A stretch of 52,631 bases of DNA from Chloroflexota bacterium. Its GTDB lineage: Bacteria > Chloroflexota > Anaerolineae > Anaerolineales > E44-bin32. The position numbers were made by a program, and so were the translations under genes. The stretch is taken from positions 1 through 52,631 of the forward strand of contig JADFRG010000020.1 in assembly GCA_022561385.1 (NCBI GenBank), written 5' to 3'. This document shows positions 16,371-25,206 of this stretch, in pieces (the first letter of the stretch is position 1; every line of letters begins with the position of its first letter). Below the pieces are notes generated by a model. That model ran no database searches and was not told the DNA's origin. It worked only from the letters and a program-made list of their open reading frames with translations.

Positions 16371-18971
16371 CTAGCGTTCTTCATCCGGTTTGAGCGAGCC
16401 CGTTTTTGGCGTCGCCTCGCGTGGCAGAGCGAACCGGAAGATGCTGCCTTTGTCTTCTTCACTTTCTACCCACAGTCGACCCCCGTGTTGCTCGATAACT
16501 GTCTTGGCGAGTGCCAAACCCAGCCCGGTGCCGTCTACAGGATTGTTGGGGTCGCGCACCGCAGCACGGCCGCGGAACAAGTGCTCAAACACACGTGGCA
16601 GCTCCTCTTCCGGAATGCCTGGACCGTTGTCCTTGACGCTGATCGTAATCTCATCATCGTCCCATCTCACCGTGACCTCAATAAGCCCCCCGGGATCGGT
16701 GTACTTGATGGCGTTGCTGAGCAGATTGCTCATGACTGAGTTCAGGCGGTTGGGATCGCCCATGATCAGCAGCGATTCTTCAGGCGGATCGTACCGGATC
16801 GTGTGATTCCGGGCCTCCGTCAGTGGGCGAAGATCCTCGATTCCGCGGCGAATCAGGTCGTTAATATTGGTTGGCTCCGAGAGGATATTGGCCGTCGATT
16901 CGACGCGGATCGTTTCCAGCAATCCTGTGATCAGGTTGGTCATGCTGTCTGTTGCCCGGCGCATCATGTCCAGCGCCTTACGCTGCTGATCGCTGAAAGG
17001 AGCGTCGGCGAGTAGGTCGGCTCCAAGCCGAATGGCATTGAGCGGATTCTTCAGGTCGTGGGCCGCGGTGCCGAGCAGCTGGGCACGCATTTTGTCGATC
17101 TGTTTGAGTGCGGTGATGTCCTGCATAACCGCTACCCGGCCGACGTCTGTTACCTCGCTGATGGTCGCGTAAAGCGTTCGATCGTAAGGAGTCGTGACCT
17201 CCAAAGTCGTCGGAAGCTCGATCGTCTGACTCATCAATGCGTCGCCGAGTGGGTGGCCAAAGAAGATGTCATCCGCGGGGCGCCCCACCGCCTTCTCGGT
17301 ATTGATGCGAAAGATTCGCCCCGCAGCCTTGTTAATCAGGATTATGCGGCCCGCCGGCGAGGTGAGCACCACCGCGTCTGCCGTCTCGACTAGAGTGGCT
17401 TCCAGCCGGCTCCGCTCTTCGGCCACCCGTTGAAACAGGTTAGCGTTGTCCAGCGCGATCGCGGCCCAGGACGCAACCGAGGACAACATTTGCTGATCGG
17501 TTTTATTGAAGGCGCCATGCGGGTTATTAATGGCCTCAATTACACCCAGGATCTCGCCACGCGCCTCGAGCGGAACGCAGATCACGGAGGATGTCAGCAG
17601 ACCGGTTTGGGCGTCGATAGCGCTCTGGTAAAGAGGGTTGGTGCGCACATCGTTGACAATCAAGGGGGTCTTATTCCGTGCGACCCAGCCTGCGATCCCT
17701 TCTTCCAGCCGGATGGCTACGTCTTTCACTCGCATCACTCGCCCACCACTGGCTTTCAAGACTAGCTCTTCGCCCTCTTCGTCCATGAGGAAAAGCACAC
17801 ATGCCTCGGCTTGGAGCATCTCCTGCGCGTATCGCATCGAATTCTCCAGCGCAACTTCCAAATCGAGGTTGGAGGTCATTTCCCGACCAATTTCACTCAA
17901 CACTTGCAGCTGGTTGGCCCGCGATTCAGCAGTTTCCAGGTGGATCGCATCTTGAAGTCCGATTGCGCCAATGTTGACAATGGCCTGCGCCAGCTCCATT
18001 TCCTGTTCGCTAATCTGCCGGCCGGGCTGATCGTATAGAATGCGCACCAATCCCAGCGGATCATTGCCGACCGCCAGCGGGAATATGGCCGCGGCCGTAT
18101 ATCCCTCGGATTGGAGCAGGGCAATATCCTCTCCCGAGCCAACGGGTGGCTGGAGGCTGATGGTGGCGGGAGTCAGTTTACTGAGCACCTGATCATGGAT
18201 TGGATAATCCGGGACATTGACCGACACATCAGAGGTTACGGTGTGTGGAACAGCCTGCCCCAGCGGCTGTTGAAACCGGCTCGTGTGCTCCATACCATCC
18301 TCGAGTACCTGCACCTCACAGATATTCGCAGAGGTGGCTTTCATCACGTGGGCTGCCATTTGGCGAATCGCCTCTTCGCGCTCACGCGTGCCCGTGATTG
18401 CATGGCTGGCCTGATATAGCAGCGAAAGCTTGTGAAAAAGATAATTTCGGCTGGCGGTCTGACGGGCAAATGCCAGCACCTCGGCGGATCGGGCCGCCAG
18501 GACTTCCAGCGTAGAGAGGTCGTCCTCGCTGAAAGGTTGCCCACGATTGTTTGCAACGAACATCAGACCGAAGGTTTTATCTCCGGTGAAACATGGAGCG
18601 CAAGCAACAATACCGGGCGCAAGGGGCAAACCCATCGACCCCGCGGTCCCATCCGTTGCCACCGCGCGATGATTTTCAATCACTTCTCGTAGCACGGGGT
18701 GTTCGGCGGTCGAAGAAAGCCGCCCGAGGTCACCCAGCGCCATGCCTTCGGCGATGCGAGGTGTAAAGCCAGAGCCATCTTCATCGAATTCATAAAGCGC
18801 GGCGCGTTCTGCCCCCGTGAGCTGGGTCGCCAAGGCGAGCAGCTCACTCAGCGCTTCGCTGGGATTATTAAAATCGAATGAGGTTGTGGCAGCGCGATAC
18901 AGATTACTCTGCACCGTTTGGACGTTGTTTGTCATGAGTTTACGCGTTGAATAGCCGCCAAAGTGTGGCAA
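16371..18971 (-). CDS. Soluble multi-GAF/PAS sensor histidine kinase
   Basis: This 866-residue kinase lacks transmembrane helices. Three GAF-type domains (about residues 40-165, 190-340 and 360-520) precede a PAS domain (about 540-600). The HisKA helix pair follows, with phospho-acceptor H638 in TAAHDLKNPLN, and then an ATPase domain with N-box NLLSNAIKYT and G-boxes DNGPGIP and GTGLGLAL. I place the start at TTG 18971 because a promoter (TTGCAA, 17 nt, AATAAT) ends exactly 6 nt upstream, implying a leaderless message. ATG 18935 is the alternative. No partner regulator gene is adjacent, so it is an orphan. GAF domains suggest binding of a small molecule, cyclic nucleotide or light-sensing cofactor, but no chromophore Cys is obvious. 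Confidence 0.88.
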   Translation of the reverse strand: MPHFGGYSTRKLMTNNVQTVQSNLYRAATTSFDFNNPSEALSELLALATQLTGAERAALYEFDEDGSGFTPRIAEGMALGDLGRLSSTAEHPVLREVIENHRAVATDGTAGSMGLPLAPGIVACAPCFTGDKTFGLMFVANNRGQPFSEDDLSTLEVLAARSAEVLAFARQTASRNYLFHKLSLLYQASHAITGTREREEAIRQMAAHVMKATSANICEVQVLEDGMEHTSRFQQPLGQAVPHTVTSDVSVNVPDYPIHDQVLSKLTPATISLQPPVGSGEDIALLQSEGYTAAAIFPLAVGNDPLGLVRILYDQPGRQISEQEMELAQAIVNIGAIGLQDAIHLETAESRANQLQVLSEIGREMTSNLDLEVALENSMRYAQEMLQAEACVLFLMDEEGEELVLKASGGRVMRVKDVAIRLEEGIAGWVARNKTPLIVNDVRTNPLYQSAIDAQTGLLTSSVICVPLEARGEILGVIEAINNPHGAFNKTDQQMLSSVASWAAIALDNANLFQRVAEERSRLEATLVETADAVVLTSPAGRIILINKAAGRIFRINTEKAVGRPADDIFFGHPLGDALMSQTIELPTTLEVTTPYDRTLYATISEVTDVGRVAVMQDITALKQIDKMRAQLLGTAAHDLKNPLNAIRLGADLLADAPFSDQQRKALDMMRRATDSMTNLITGLLETIRVESTANILSEPTNINDLIRRGIEDLRPLTEARNHTIRYDPPEESLLIMGDPNRLNSVMSNLLSNAIKYTDPGGLIEVTVRWDDDEITISVKDNGPGIPEEELPRVFEHLFRGRAAVRDPNNPVDGTGLGLALAKTVIEQHGGRLWVESEEDKGSIFRFALPREATPKTGSLKPDEER

Positions 18972-18977
18972 TCGAGG

Positions 18978-19006
18978 ATTATTACATATCGACCGGCCAG
19001 TTGCAA
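18978..19006 (-). promoter_or_regulatory. Promoter of the GAF histidine kinase gene
   Basis: On the minus strand TTGCAA (19001-19006) and AATAAT (18978-18983) are separated by 17 nt. The -10 box ends 6 nt before the TTG start codon, so transcription would begin at or next to the first codon. Confidence 0.5.
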
Positions 19007-19059
19007 TGAGAGCTTTGGGGGCGTTAAGTATTTCCCGGGGTCGAGAACCGTTGCGCGCC

Positions 19060-19425
19060 TCATGAGAGGAGCCGGGCTAACAAAGGTGGGCCCAGTATGA
19101 GAATGCCCACCAAAGCTGCCGCTGCGGCAGAAAGCAAAACCGCTCCCGCGCTAACGTCTTTGGCAGTTCCGGCGAGAGAGCGTTCCTGCGGGCTGCTGAG
19201 ATCGACCACAGTTTCCACCGCGGTGTTGACGATTTCGGCCGTCCAAACCAGGCCAGCTGCCAATACGAGTGGTACCCACTGCGAGATGCCAAGCCCAAGC
19301 CAGGTACCTAACAGCCCGACTGCGGTTGTGATGACGAGATGGATCCTTGCATTTCGCTGTGTGCGGAGCACATAGTAGATTCCGGAGAAGGCATTCTGGA
19401 AGGACCTGGCGAGTGGGTTTGACAT
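19060..19425 (-). CDS. dgkA: Diacylglycerol/undecaprenol kinase
   Basis: This 121-residue integral membrane kinase has three hydrophobic helices and the family signature EIVNTAVETVVDL plus the AKDVSAGAVLL helix with its conserved Lys-Asp. It phosphorylates diacylglycerol or undecaprenol at the membrane for lipid recycling. A cytoplasmic amphipathic N-terminus (NPLARSFQNAFSG) matches the family. I start it at ATG 19425; the frame runs 14 codons further upstream without homology. It follows ybeY and pgpH in the same direction, a linkage conserved in Firmicutes and related phyla. Confidence 0.88.
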   Translation of the reverse strand: MSNPLARSFQNAFSGIYYVLRTQRNARIHLVITTAVGLLGTWLGLGISQWVPLVLAAGLVWTAEIVNTAVETVVDLSSPQERSLAGTAKDVSAGAVLLSAAAAALVGILILGPPLLARLLS

Positions 19426-19482
19426 GTGCGGTGGGCTGGTTAACCCGCCCCGCAACCGGGTGCGCACTTACGCGGATCCAAT

Positions 19483-19974
19483 TTACCGTTCTCCATTTTC
19501 CTCGGTTGGGGATCCCAGGCGTCGCAAGATGCGCTCTTGGGCCCGCCACATGTGATCACGGCTACCCTCATTGTGGTGGTCGTAGCGCAGCAGATGAAGC
19601 ACGCCGTGCACAGTGAGCAAAGAAAGCTCGTTCAACAATGCATGCCTTCCATTTTCCGCGCCGGTGAGGGCGACCGGAGGACAAATGATCACATCCCCAA
19701 TGTAGGCCGCGCCCGTATCGGGATCGATCTCTCCATCCGTAAATGAAAGCACATCCGTGGGCCGGTCAATCCCGGCGTAACGACGGTTGTAATCGCGAAT
19801 TCCAGGCTCATCCGTAAGCACAATCGTTAACGACCCGGAGTTAATGTCCTGATCCTGTAGGGTGGCTTCGGCGGCTGCGGCGATGGATTGGTTGAAGCCT
19901 GACCCATAGGGCCCGTAGTCAACCCTGATTTCTAGATTCAACGAGCCTTGACTCGGACCGCGTATGCCGGGCAC
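19483..19974 (-). CDS. ybeY: Endoribonuclease YbeY (rRNA maturation)
   Basis: This 163-residue protein carries the three-histidine zinc motif in HGVLHLLRYDH near the C-terminus and the preceding TDVLSF strand. Both are hallmarks of YbeY, a single-strand endoribonuclease needed for 16S rRNA 3'-end processing and ribosome quality control. The motif usually reads H-G-x-L-H-L-x-G-Y-D-H, and here the Gly before Tyr is Arg. The GTG at 19974 has GGAAGG 7 nt upstream, and the gene follows pgpH by 18 bp. Confidence 0.9.
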   Translation of the reverse strand: MPGIRGPSQGSLNLEIRVDYGPYGSGFNQSIAAAAEATLQDQDINSGSLTIVLTDEPGIRDYNRRYAGIDRPTDVLSFTDGEIDPDTGAAYIGDVIICPPVALTGAENGRHALLNELSLLTVHGVLHLLRYDHHNEGSRDHMWRAQERILRRLGSPTEENGER

Positions 19975-19992
19975 AAATCGCCTTCCGCAAGA

Positions 19993-22155
19993 TCAAACTT
20001 CCTCAGGTTTAACGGTGGCGACCGGCTGCGTGTCCTTCAATTCGCTCTCGGCGGGCTTGGAGATCTCGCGCGCTTCGGATGCGGCCGGATAACGAATTCG
20101 CGGGTGGTAGATGCTGCGGAGAGTTTTGACGAAGGACCTGCGAATAGTATCCAGGTTCTTCAGCGTTAGTTCAGTGCGGGCCAATTGCTTCTTCGACAAC
20201 CGGTCTTCGATGACCCAGGCAACGGCCTCATCCAGCGAGGCTTCGTCTTCCGGCGTCTCCGCTCGGATCTTGGCCTCGACACCGTCCGCCAGCATGAGGA
20301 TTGCGGTCTCTCTGGAGCGGGGTCGGGGGCCGGGATAGGTGAAGTCGCGTGGATCCACGCTGTCCGGGTCATCACCCGCGGCCTTCCGAGCCAGGTGATA
20401 CTGGTATTCCGTGCGCATGGTGCCGTGGTGCTCAGAGATGAAGTCGGCTATGACGCGTGGCAGCCGGTGCTTCCGAGACAAATCCATCCCGTCCGTGACG
20501 TGCGCAATAATCATGCTGGCGCTGGTCGCAGGATCCATCTGCTCGTGGATGTTCTGTCCGGACATCTGGTTTTCAATAAAAAACTGCGGCCGTTCGGTCT
20601 TTCCAACGTCGTGGAACAAGCAGCCGACGCGCATCAATAAAGCATTGGCGTCGATCGCCCGCGCAGCCTGTTCCGCAAGGTTCGCCACCTGAAGGCTGTG
20701 TTGATAGGTGCCAGGCGCCGCTCGCAATAGCAGCTGAAGAAGCGGATGATCGGGCCGCGAAAGCTCGATGAGCTGAATGTTGGTGGTAATGCGCAGCGTG
20801 CTTCCTATGATGAGCAAGACGCCAAATGTCAGGCCGGCGGAGAGGATGCCGGTAGTCAACCCGCCGCCCAGCACGCGGGCTTTTTCCCAGATATCCGCCG
20901 CCGGATCCGGAATGCGAAATATAACAACCACCGCTACGGCGGCCAGACTAGCCACCAGGCCAGACCAGGCGAACACCCCCAGCCGTTCCGCACGCCCAAT
21001 GGCCAGCGCACCTAGAGCGCCACTCAGCATAATATAGAGCGCGATCTCGAGGCCGCGAAGCCCCAGGTAGCCCGCAAGCGCACCCAGTACCATGGCCGAC
21101 ATCACGCCCATTCCGGGTCCTACCAGGATGGCCAGAAGCATGGGCAGCGTAGCCGCGGGGAAAAAGTAAGGCAGCACGGACTGACCCGTCAACGAATACC
21201 CCAATCCCAGTGAGGTGAGGACAAAGAGTCCGCTTGTGACCCAGGAGACGCGTAAATTCCGCAACATCTCGGGATGGACACGGTAGGCAAATAATGCGAC
21301 CGCGCTGCCCAGGGCGAGCACCAGCAGCGTGAGCGCGGCCAGGTCCTGGATTCGATTCGGTGGCTCAAGCAAATTAAACGCCGCTAGCTCCTCCAGGTCC
21401 ACCAGAGATACCGGATCGCCACGGGCCACGATGGTCTGACCGGGTGCAAAGGATTGGGTCACGGGGGCGACCGCCTCGCGGGCCTGGAGGCGGGCAAGCG
21501 TGGTGTGTTCCTCGTTGAAGAGCGCATTGGCGACCACAAAGGCTCTCACAAGATCTTCCACGATTTGAGCCTGCGGCTCGGCCATCCCGAAGCTGACCAA
21601 AGTTCGGATCCCTCGAGAGGCTTCATCCACGCGATCTTCCCGAATCTCGCCTCTCATAACCTGCTCTAAGACTGAGAGAGATTCGATTCGCACCGCTTCC
21701 CAGCGCGAATTCGGGAGGTCTAAGATGCCGCGGGCCTCCTGCGCATCCAGTTGCGGGTTTTGCATCGACAAGAGCTCGCGCAAACGATCCTCCGCGGTCG
21801 CGGACTCGTCGGCACGTAGGGCGGAAACGAAATCCAGCGCGGCGGTCAGGCGCTGGAGCTGCAGCCGGGCAATGGCGCTGTCCGGCGGATCGTAGATATC
21901 TGCTACCGCCTGTTCAGCGGCGGTTCTTGCTTGATCGGTCAACACCTCGCTTTCGTAGCTCAGCTCGTGGGGGGCCAGCACGTCCTGGGCAGCAACATCA
22001 CCTGCCTGCAACGCAACCGCCGATCCATTTTCAAAGGAGCTGAGAGAAAGGGCCAGGACGGTGCCGAGCAATCCGAAGGCGAACAGGATCCACAGTTGAG
22101 CAGCCTCCCAGGTGCGGGAGATCCGGCGACGGAAATTCTGGCGCCTCTCATCCAT
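19993..22155 (-). CDS. pgpH: 7TM-HD cyclic-di-AMP phosphodiesterase
   Basis: This 720-residue membrane protein has an N-terminal helix, an extracytoplasmic 7TMR-HDED domain (about 60-280) and a seven-helix transmembrane bundle (about 285-485). A cytoplasmic HD domain follows, with GTYQHSLQVANLAE, CLFHDVGK and ISEHHGTM metal motifs. This is the architecture of PgpH/YqfF, which hydrolyses cyclic di-AMP and so affects osmolyte transport and cell-wall homeostasis. It lies directly upstream of ybeY and dgkA and 6 bp after yqeY, forming a four-gene operon. Confidence 0.93.
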   Translation of the reverse strand: MDERRQNFRRRISRTWEAAQLWILFAFGLLGTVLALSLSSFENGSAVALQAGDVAAQDVLAPHELSYESEVLTDQARTAAEQAVADIYDPPDSAIARLQLQRLTAALDFVSALRADESATAEDRLRELLSMQNPQLDAQEARGILDLPNSRWEAVRIESLSVLEQVMRGEIREDRVDEASRGIRTLVSFGMAEPQAQIVEDLVRAFVVANALFNEEHTTLARLQAREAVAPVTQSFAPGQTIVARGDPVSLVDLEELAAFNLLEPPNRIQDLAALTLLVLALGSAVALFAYRVHPEMLRNLRVSWVTSGLFVLTSLGLGYSLTGQSVLPYFFPAATLPMLLAILVGPGMGVMSAMVLGALAGYLGLRGLEIALYIMLSGALGALAIGRAERLGVFAWSGLVASLAAVAVVVIFRIPDPAADIWEKARVLGGGLTTGILSAGLTFGVLLIIGSTLRITTNIQLIELSRPDHPLLQLLLRAAPGTYQHSLQVANLAEQAARAIDANALLMRVGCLFHDVGKTERPQFFIENQMSGQNIHEQMDPATSASMIIAHVTDGMDLSRKHRLPRVIADFISEHHGTMRTEYQYHLARKAAGDDPDSVDPRDFTYPGPRPRSRETAILMLADGVEAKIRAETPEDEASLDEAVAWVIEDRLSKKQLARTELTLKNLDTIRRSFVKTLRSIYHPRIRYPAASEAREISKPAESELKDTQPVATVKPEEV

Positions 22156-22161
22156 GATGGG

Positions 22162-22611
22162 TCAGTCCGTGCTGAGCAAGCTGCGAACTATTTCGCTAAC
22201 TTGCTTGCCTTCCGCGCGACCCTCAAGCCGAGGCATGAGGTCCTTCATGACCAGCCCCATTTGCCCCGGCTCGGTGGCGCCCATCTCACGGATCGAGGCG
22301 AGGGCCAATTGCTCCAGCTCGCTTGGGCTCAGGGGTTCGGGCAGGAAGGTTTCGAGATAAGACAATTCTGCCCGAGTCGAATCCACGATGTCGGAACGCC
22401 CTGCGCGCTCTGCGTCCGCAATCGCTTCACGCCGGGCTTTGGCCTGCTTCTGGAGTAGCGCAAGGCCCGCAGGCTCGTCCAGTTCGTCACCGCGTTCAAC
22501 TTCCGCAAGTTTCCATTCGGAAAGCACCAGACGCAGCGTACGTTTCCGAAGCTCGTCGCCGCCGCGGATCGCGGCCTGCAGCTGCGTCTGGAGATCCTCT
22601 CTTGTAAGCAT
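22162..22611 (-). CDS. YqeY/GatB-Yqey domain protein
   Basis: This 149-residue protein consists of a YqeY domain: an N-terminal helical bundle (TREDLQTQLQAAIRGGDELRKRTLRLVLSE) and a C-terminal domain with MGLVMKDLMPRLEGRAEGKQVSE, the segment shared with the tail of GatB amidotransferase. The family is thought to bind tRNA or assist tRNA-dependent amidation, but its function is not settled. ATG 22611 lies exactly 6 nt after a TATAAT box, suggesting a leaderless transcript that continues into pgpH, ybeY and dgkA. Confidence 0.88.
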   Translation of the reverse strand: MLTREDLQTQLQAAIRGGDELRKRTLRLVLSEWKLAEVERGDELDEPAGLALLQKQAKARREAIADAERAGRSDIVDSTRAELSYLETFLPEPLSPSELEQLALASIREMGATEPGQMGLVMKDLMPRLEGRAEGKQVSEIVRSLLSTD

Positions 22612-22617
22612 GGCGCG

Positions 22618-22623
22618 ATTATA
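22618..22623 (-). promoter_or_regulatory. Consensus -10 box (leaderless promoter of yqeY)
   Basis: TATAAT on the minus strand ends 6 nt before ATG 22611. No convincing -35 element lies 16-18 nt upstream. The distance predicts transcription starting at the start codon. Confidence 0.5.
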
Positions 22624-22727
22624 CATGAGCAGTACGTGCGGATGCTCCGAGGGTAATCAGAGCTATATCGAACGATTTGCACCTTACATAATAACAAAAG
22701 TACCCAGTGGGCCCAGATCCGAAGGGG

Positions 22728-23378
22728 TTACGGGGCCCGGGGTTCGGGCTGCAGCACAGAGAAATTGTCGAAGAGAATCTCCGTTCCAGCTTGATCGTAG
22801 GTACCTGCGATCAGTCCCACGTCCCCTCTGGGCCACTCTGCGGCCTGGGCCTCGGCGACAAGAATTCCGTTGACATGGAGCCGGAGCTGATATCCGTCGC
22901 AGTCGGCACGAATGTGATTGAGAGCATTCCCCCGGTTTACGGCCTCAGAAGGGAGCAAGCTGTCGTCCGTAAGGAGCCTGCGCCGACCGTCCTTGTAAAC
23001 CCCGATTCCAGTGTAGCCGTCGCTCGAGACCAGGAAGAAATAGAAATTACGCGAATCTTTGTACCGGCAAAGCACGCCAAAGACATTGTCGTCAGGGCCG
23101 CCAAGCTTCGTGGCATCCACCTCGATCTGAACGTCCGCCAAATCCAGCCGAGGGCTTGCCCACGCATCCGTATTAGGTTCGAGGACGTGAATTCGGTAGC
23201 CTCCTTCATAATAATCGGAGGAGTATGTGGGGTCGTTGTACCGATCCCACCCGCTTACCGGCCTAGAAAAATCATCCTGGAAAACGACCTCTCCCGGATC
23301 CGCGGTTACGCTGCAAGCGGCGACAAGCAGGGATACAAAAAGAAGGATCGCTATTAAATTAATTCGAGACAGATTCAC
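22728..23378 (-). CDS. Lipoprotein with concanavalin/LamG-like beta-sandwich
   Basis: This 216-residue protein has a lipoprotein signal with lipobox LVAAC (Cys at 22). A domain resembling the 3-keto-disaccharide hydrolase/LamG-type beta-sandwich follows: FQDDFSRPVSGWDRY at the start, a YEGGYRI strand, NFYFFLVSSDGY and a terminal EILFDNFSV strand. Such domains bind carbohydrate or other extracellular ligands, and no catalytic residues are evident. GTG 23378 is preceded by GAAGG. It follows the TPR protein by 19 bp on the same strand and is probably co-transcribed with it. Confidence 0.75.
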   Translation of the reverse strand: MNLSRINLIAILLFVSLLVAACSVTADPGEVVFQDDFSRPVSGWDRYNDPTYSSDYYEGGYRIHVLEPNTDAWASPRLDLADVQIEVDATKLGGPDDNVFGVLCRYKDSRNFYFFLVSSDGYTGIGVYKDGRRRLLTDDSLLPSEAVNRGNALNHIRADCDGYQLRLHVNGILVAEAQAAEWPRGDVGLIAGTYDQAGTEILFDNFSVLQPEPRAP

Positions 23379-23397
23379 GTTATACCTTCGGTCCAGA

Positions 23398-24822
23398 TCA
23401 CCGCTTCAGGTTCTCTAGAGAGCGGCGTGCAAGATTTCCGTAACGTCCATCGGGGTCAAGGGCCACGGCGGACTCAAGCGCCGCCTGACCGCGCTCGATT
23501 TCTCCGGCGGCGAGCCCCAGCAGCCCCAAATGATAGTGCGCGCTCGCTAAATTGCCATCGGCTTGAATCGCTTCGAAGATGAAGCGCCGGGCCAGGATCC
23601 GATTGCCGAGCAAGAAGTACGTGTACCCCAGTCGGTCCAACGCGGCCACGTCCCGCGGTTCTAGGATCAGTGCCTTGCGCGCGGCGGGCAATCCGACTTC
23701 ATTGACCTCGATCTCGTAGTCCAGCGTGAACTGAGCGAGCAGGGACCATAAGGCGGCGTCATCCGGCGCAAGGTCCGCGGCGTATTGATAGGCCTGCCGG
23801 GCCGCTGAAAGATCTCCCGCTGCAGCGTAAGCCGCTCCAAGGTCGATCGCGATGAGCGGATCTTCGGGTGCCAGAACGGCGGCCCGTTCGAAGGCCTCCA
23901 ATGCGCGTGCAGGGTCTCCTCGGATCAGCCAGTGTTTTCCCAGGAGCACATAGGGCAGCGGCGCCTGCGGCGCCTCAGCAACTGCAAGTTCTAGCTGCGG
24001 AAGGCCGTCTTGCCCGGACCGATCCAGCGCCAGGCCGTAATAAGCCCTGGCCTCCGTATAAGCCGGATCCTGTGCCAGGGCATTTTCAAATGCAGCTGCT
24101 GCCATCGACCACTTCCCCGCGCGTGCCAGTGCCTGACCCACCTGCGCCAAACTGTAAGCTTGGTTATCCCCGGCTCGCGCTGACTCGATGACCCGGATGA
24201 GCTCATCCGCAAAGCTCGAGGCCTGTGGGTCGAGGTCAACGGCCAGCCTCAAGTGGCTCAGGGCGCCTTCGGGATCATGGAGTGCGCGAAGTGTGCCCAG
24301 AGTCTCGCTGGCGCGGGGCGTCGCGGGGAGCGATGAGAGCAGGATCGCCAGAAATTCGGACGCGGACTCATAGTCGCCGGCCGCGACAAGCAGGTCGGCT
24401 TCCTGATAGAACACGGCGGCTTGCTCAGGGCAGGCACCGCCCGGGAGCTGAGCAAGGGCGGCCTCAATCTCGCGGGCCCTGAGAGCCGTGTCCCAACGCA
24501 GACACTCGGGGCGTGGACCGCCCTCGGGAATCTGATCTAAAAACTGTGTGGTTTGATCTGGGACCTCAGCCGTGGGCGCGCCCCGAGCCGCAAGCAAATG
24601 CAGCTCCGGCACGTTCGGTGCGAGGGCGATCGCATTCGTGAGCGCTTGAAGCGCTAGATCAGGCCGACCGGCGCGGATGGCGGTAGCAGCCGCCTCCAGG
24701 TCGTCCACCAAGCCCCTGGGATAGGCGGTGGTCCCGAGCGCCAGGATCAGCACAAGAACCACGCCGACATGGAGGCCGCGCCTCCGCAAGAGTTCCACCA
24801 CCGCTCGATCATACAGCGCCAT
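23398..24822 (-). CDS. Membrane-anchored TPR-repeat protein
   Basis: This 474-residue protein has one N-terminal transmembrane segment (about 17-33) and about ten tetratricopeptide repeats filling the rest. Characteristic units include AYYGLALDRSG, AAYAAAGDLSAARQAYQYAADLAPDDA and LLGLAAGEIERGQAALESAVALDPDG. TPR arrays bind peptides or organise complexes, and the anchored, outward-facing layout suggests an envelope scaffold. The start is uncertain: ATG 24822 lacks a clear ribosome-binding site. Its partner is likely the lipoprotein encoded just downstream. Confidence 0.85.
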   Translation of the reverse strand: MALYDRAVVELLRRRGLHVGVVLVLILALGTTAYPRGLVDDLEAAATAIRAGRPDLALQALTNAIALAPNVPELHLLAARGAPTAEVPDQTTQFLDQIPEGGPRPECLRWDTALRAREIEAALAQLPGGACPEQAAVFYQEADLLVAAGDYESASEFLAILLSSLPATPRASETLGTLRALHDPEGALSHLRLAVDLDPQASSFADELIRVIESARAGDNQAYSLAQVGQALARAGKWSMAAAAFENALAQDPAYTEARAYYGLALDRSGQDGLPQLELAVAEAPQAPLPYVLLGKHWLIRGDPARALEAFERAAVLAPEDPLIAIDLGAAYAAAGDLSAARQAYQYAADLAPDDAALWSLLAQFTLDYEIEVNEVGLPAARKALILEPRDVAALDRLGYTYFLLGNRILARRFIFEAIQADGNLASAHYHLGLLGLAAGEIERGQAALESAVALDPDGRYGNLARRSLENLKR

Positions 24823-25102
24823 CGGCAATCTGCCGAGGGCCGAACGCCAATCAGATATACCTTGACATGGCTGAACGAGGCAGGGCCTGGAGGGCCGGTC
24901 GGGGGTGGCGGCTCAGCCGGAAAATAATCCGGTCTGGTAGGGCCGCGGCCGGCTCCACCCGCAGAGAGTTTTCCCGGAGGGGCCCTTTGGGGCGGCGAGC
25001 GAGCTGGCCACCTTATTGCTCCTAAAATTCATTTCGAATCCGGGCATTGGGTCCAGGATTTAACGTTCTTAGGTAATCTCGTATCATGGATTTCCGCCGA
25101 AA
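24823..25102. other. Noncoding region with GC-rich palindromes
   Basis: No credible reading frame is visible here. The segment 24880-25010 is GC-rich and contains palindromic elements (CCGG-AAAATAAT-CCGG, GGCCGCGGCC, GGGGCCC). It might be a structured RNA or a leader, but I could not match it to RNase P, tmRNA, 4.5S or 6S RNA by eye. The segment 25011-25102 shows nothing recognisable. Confidence 0.4.
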
Positions 25103-25132
25103 TTGGACAGCGCGCGTGACTTAGGGTATAAC
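25103..25132 (+). promoter_or_regulatory. Putative promoter of the SPFH gene
   Basis: TTGGAC (25103-25108) and TATAAC (25127-25132) are separated by 18 nt and would start a leader of about 68 nt before the gene. Confidence 0.4.
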
Positions 25133-25206
25133 GAAATGGCGGACACATTCGTAGAGAAAATAGGATCTAGCGGCCGAGAAGATGTGGACCGTGAGGAGTA
25201 TTTGAC

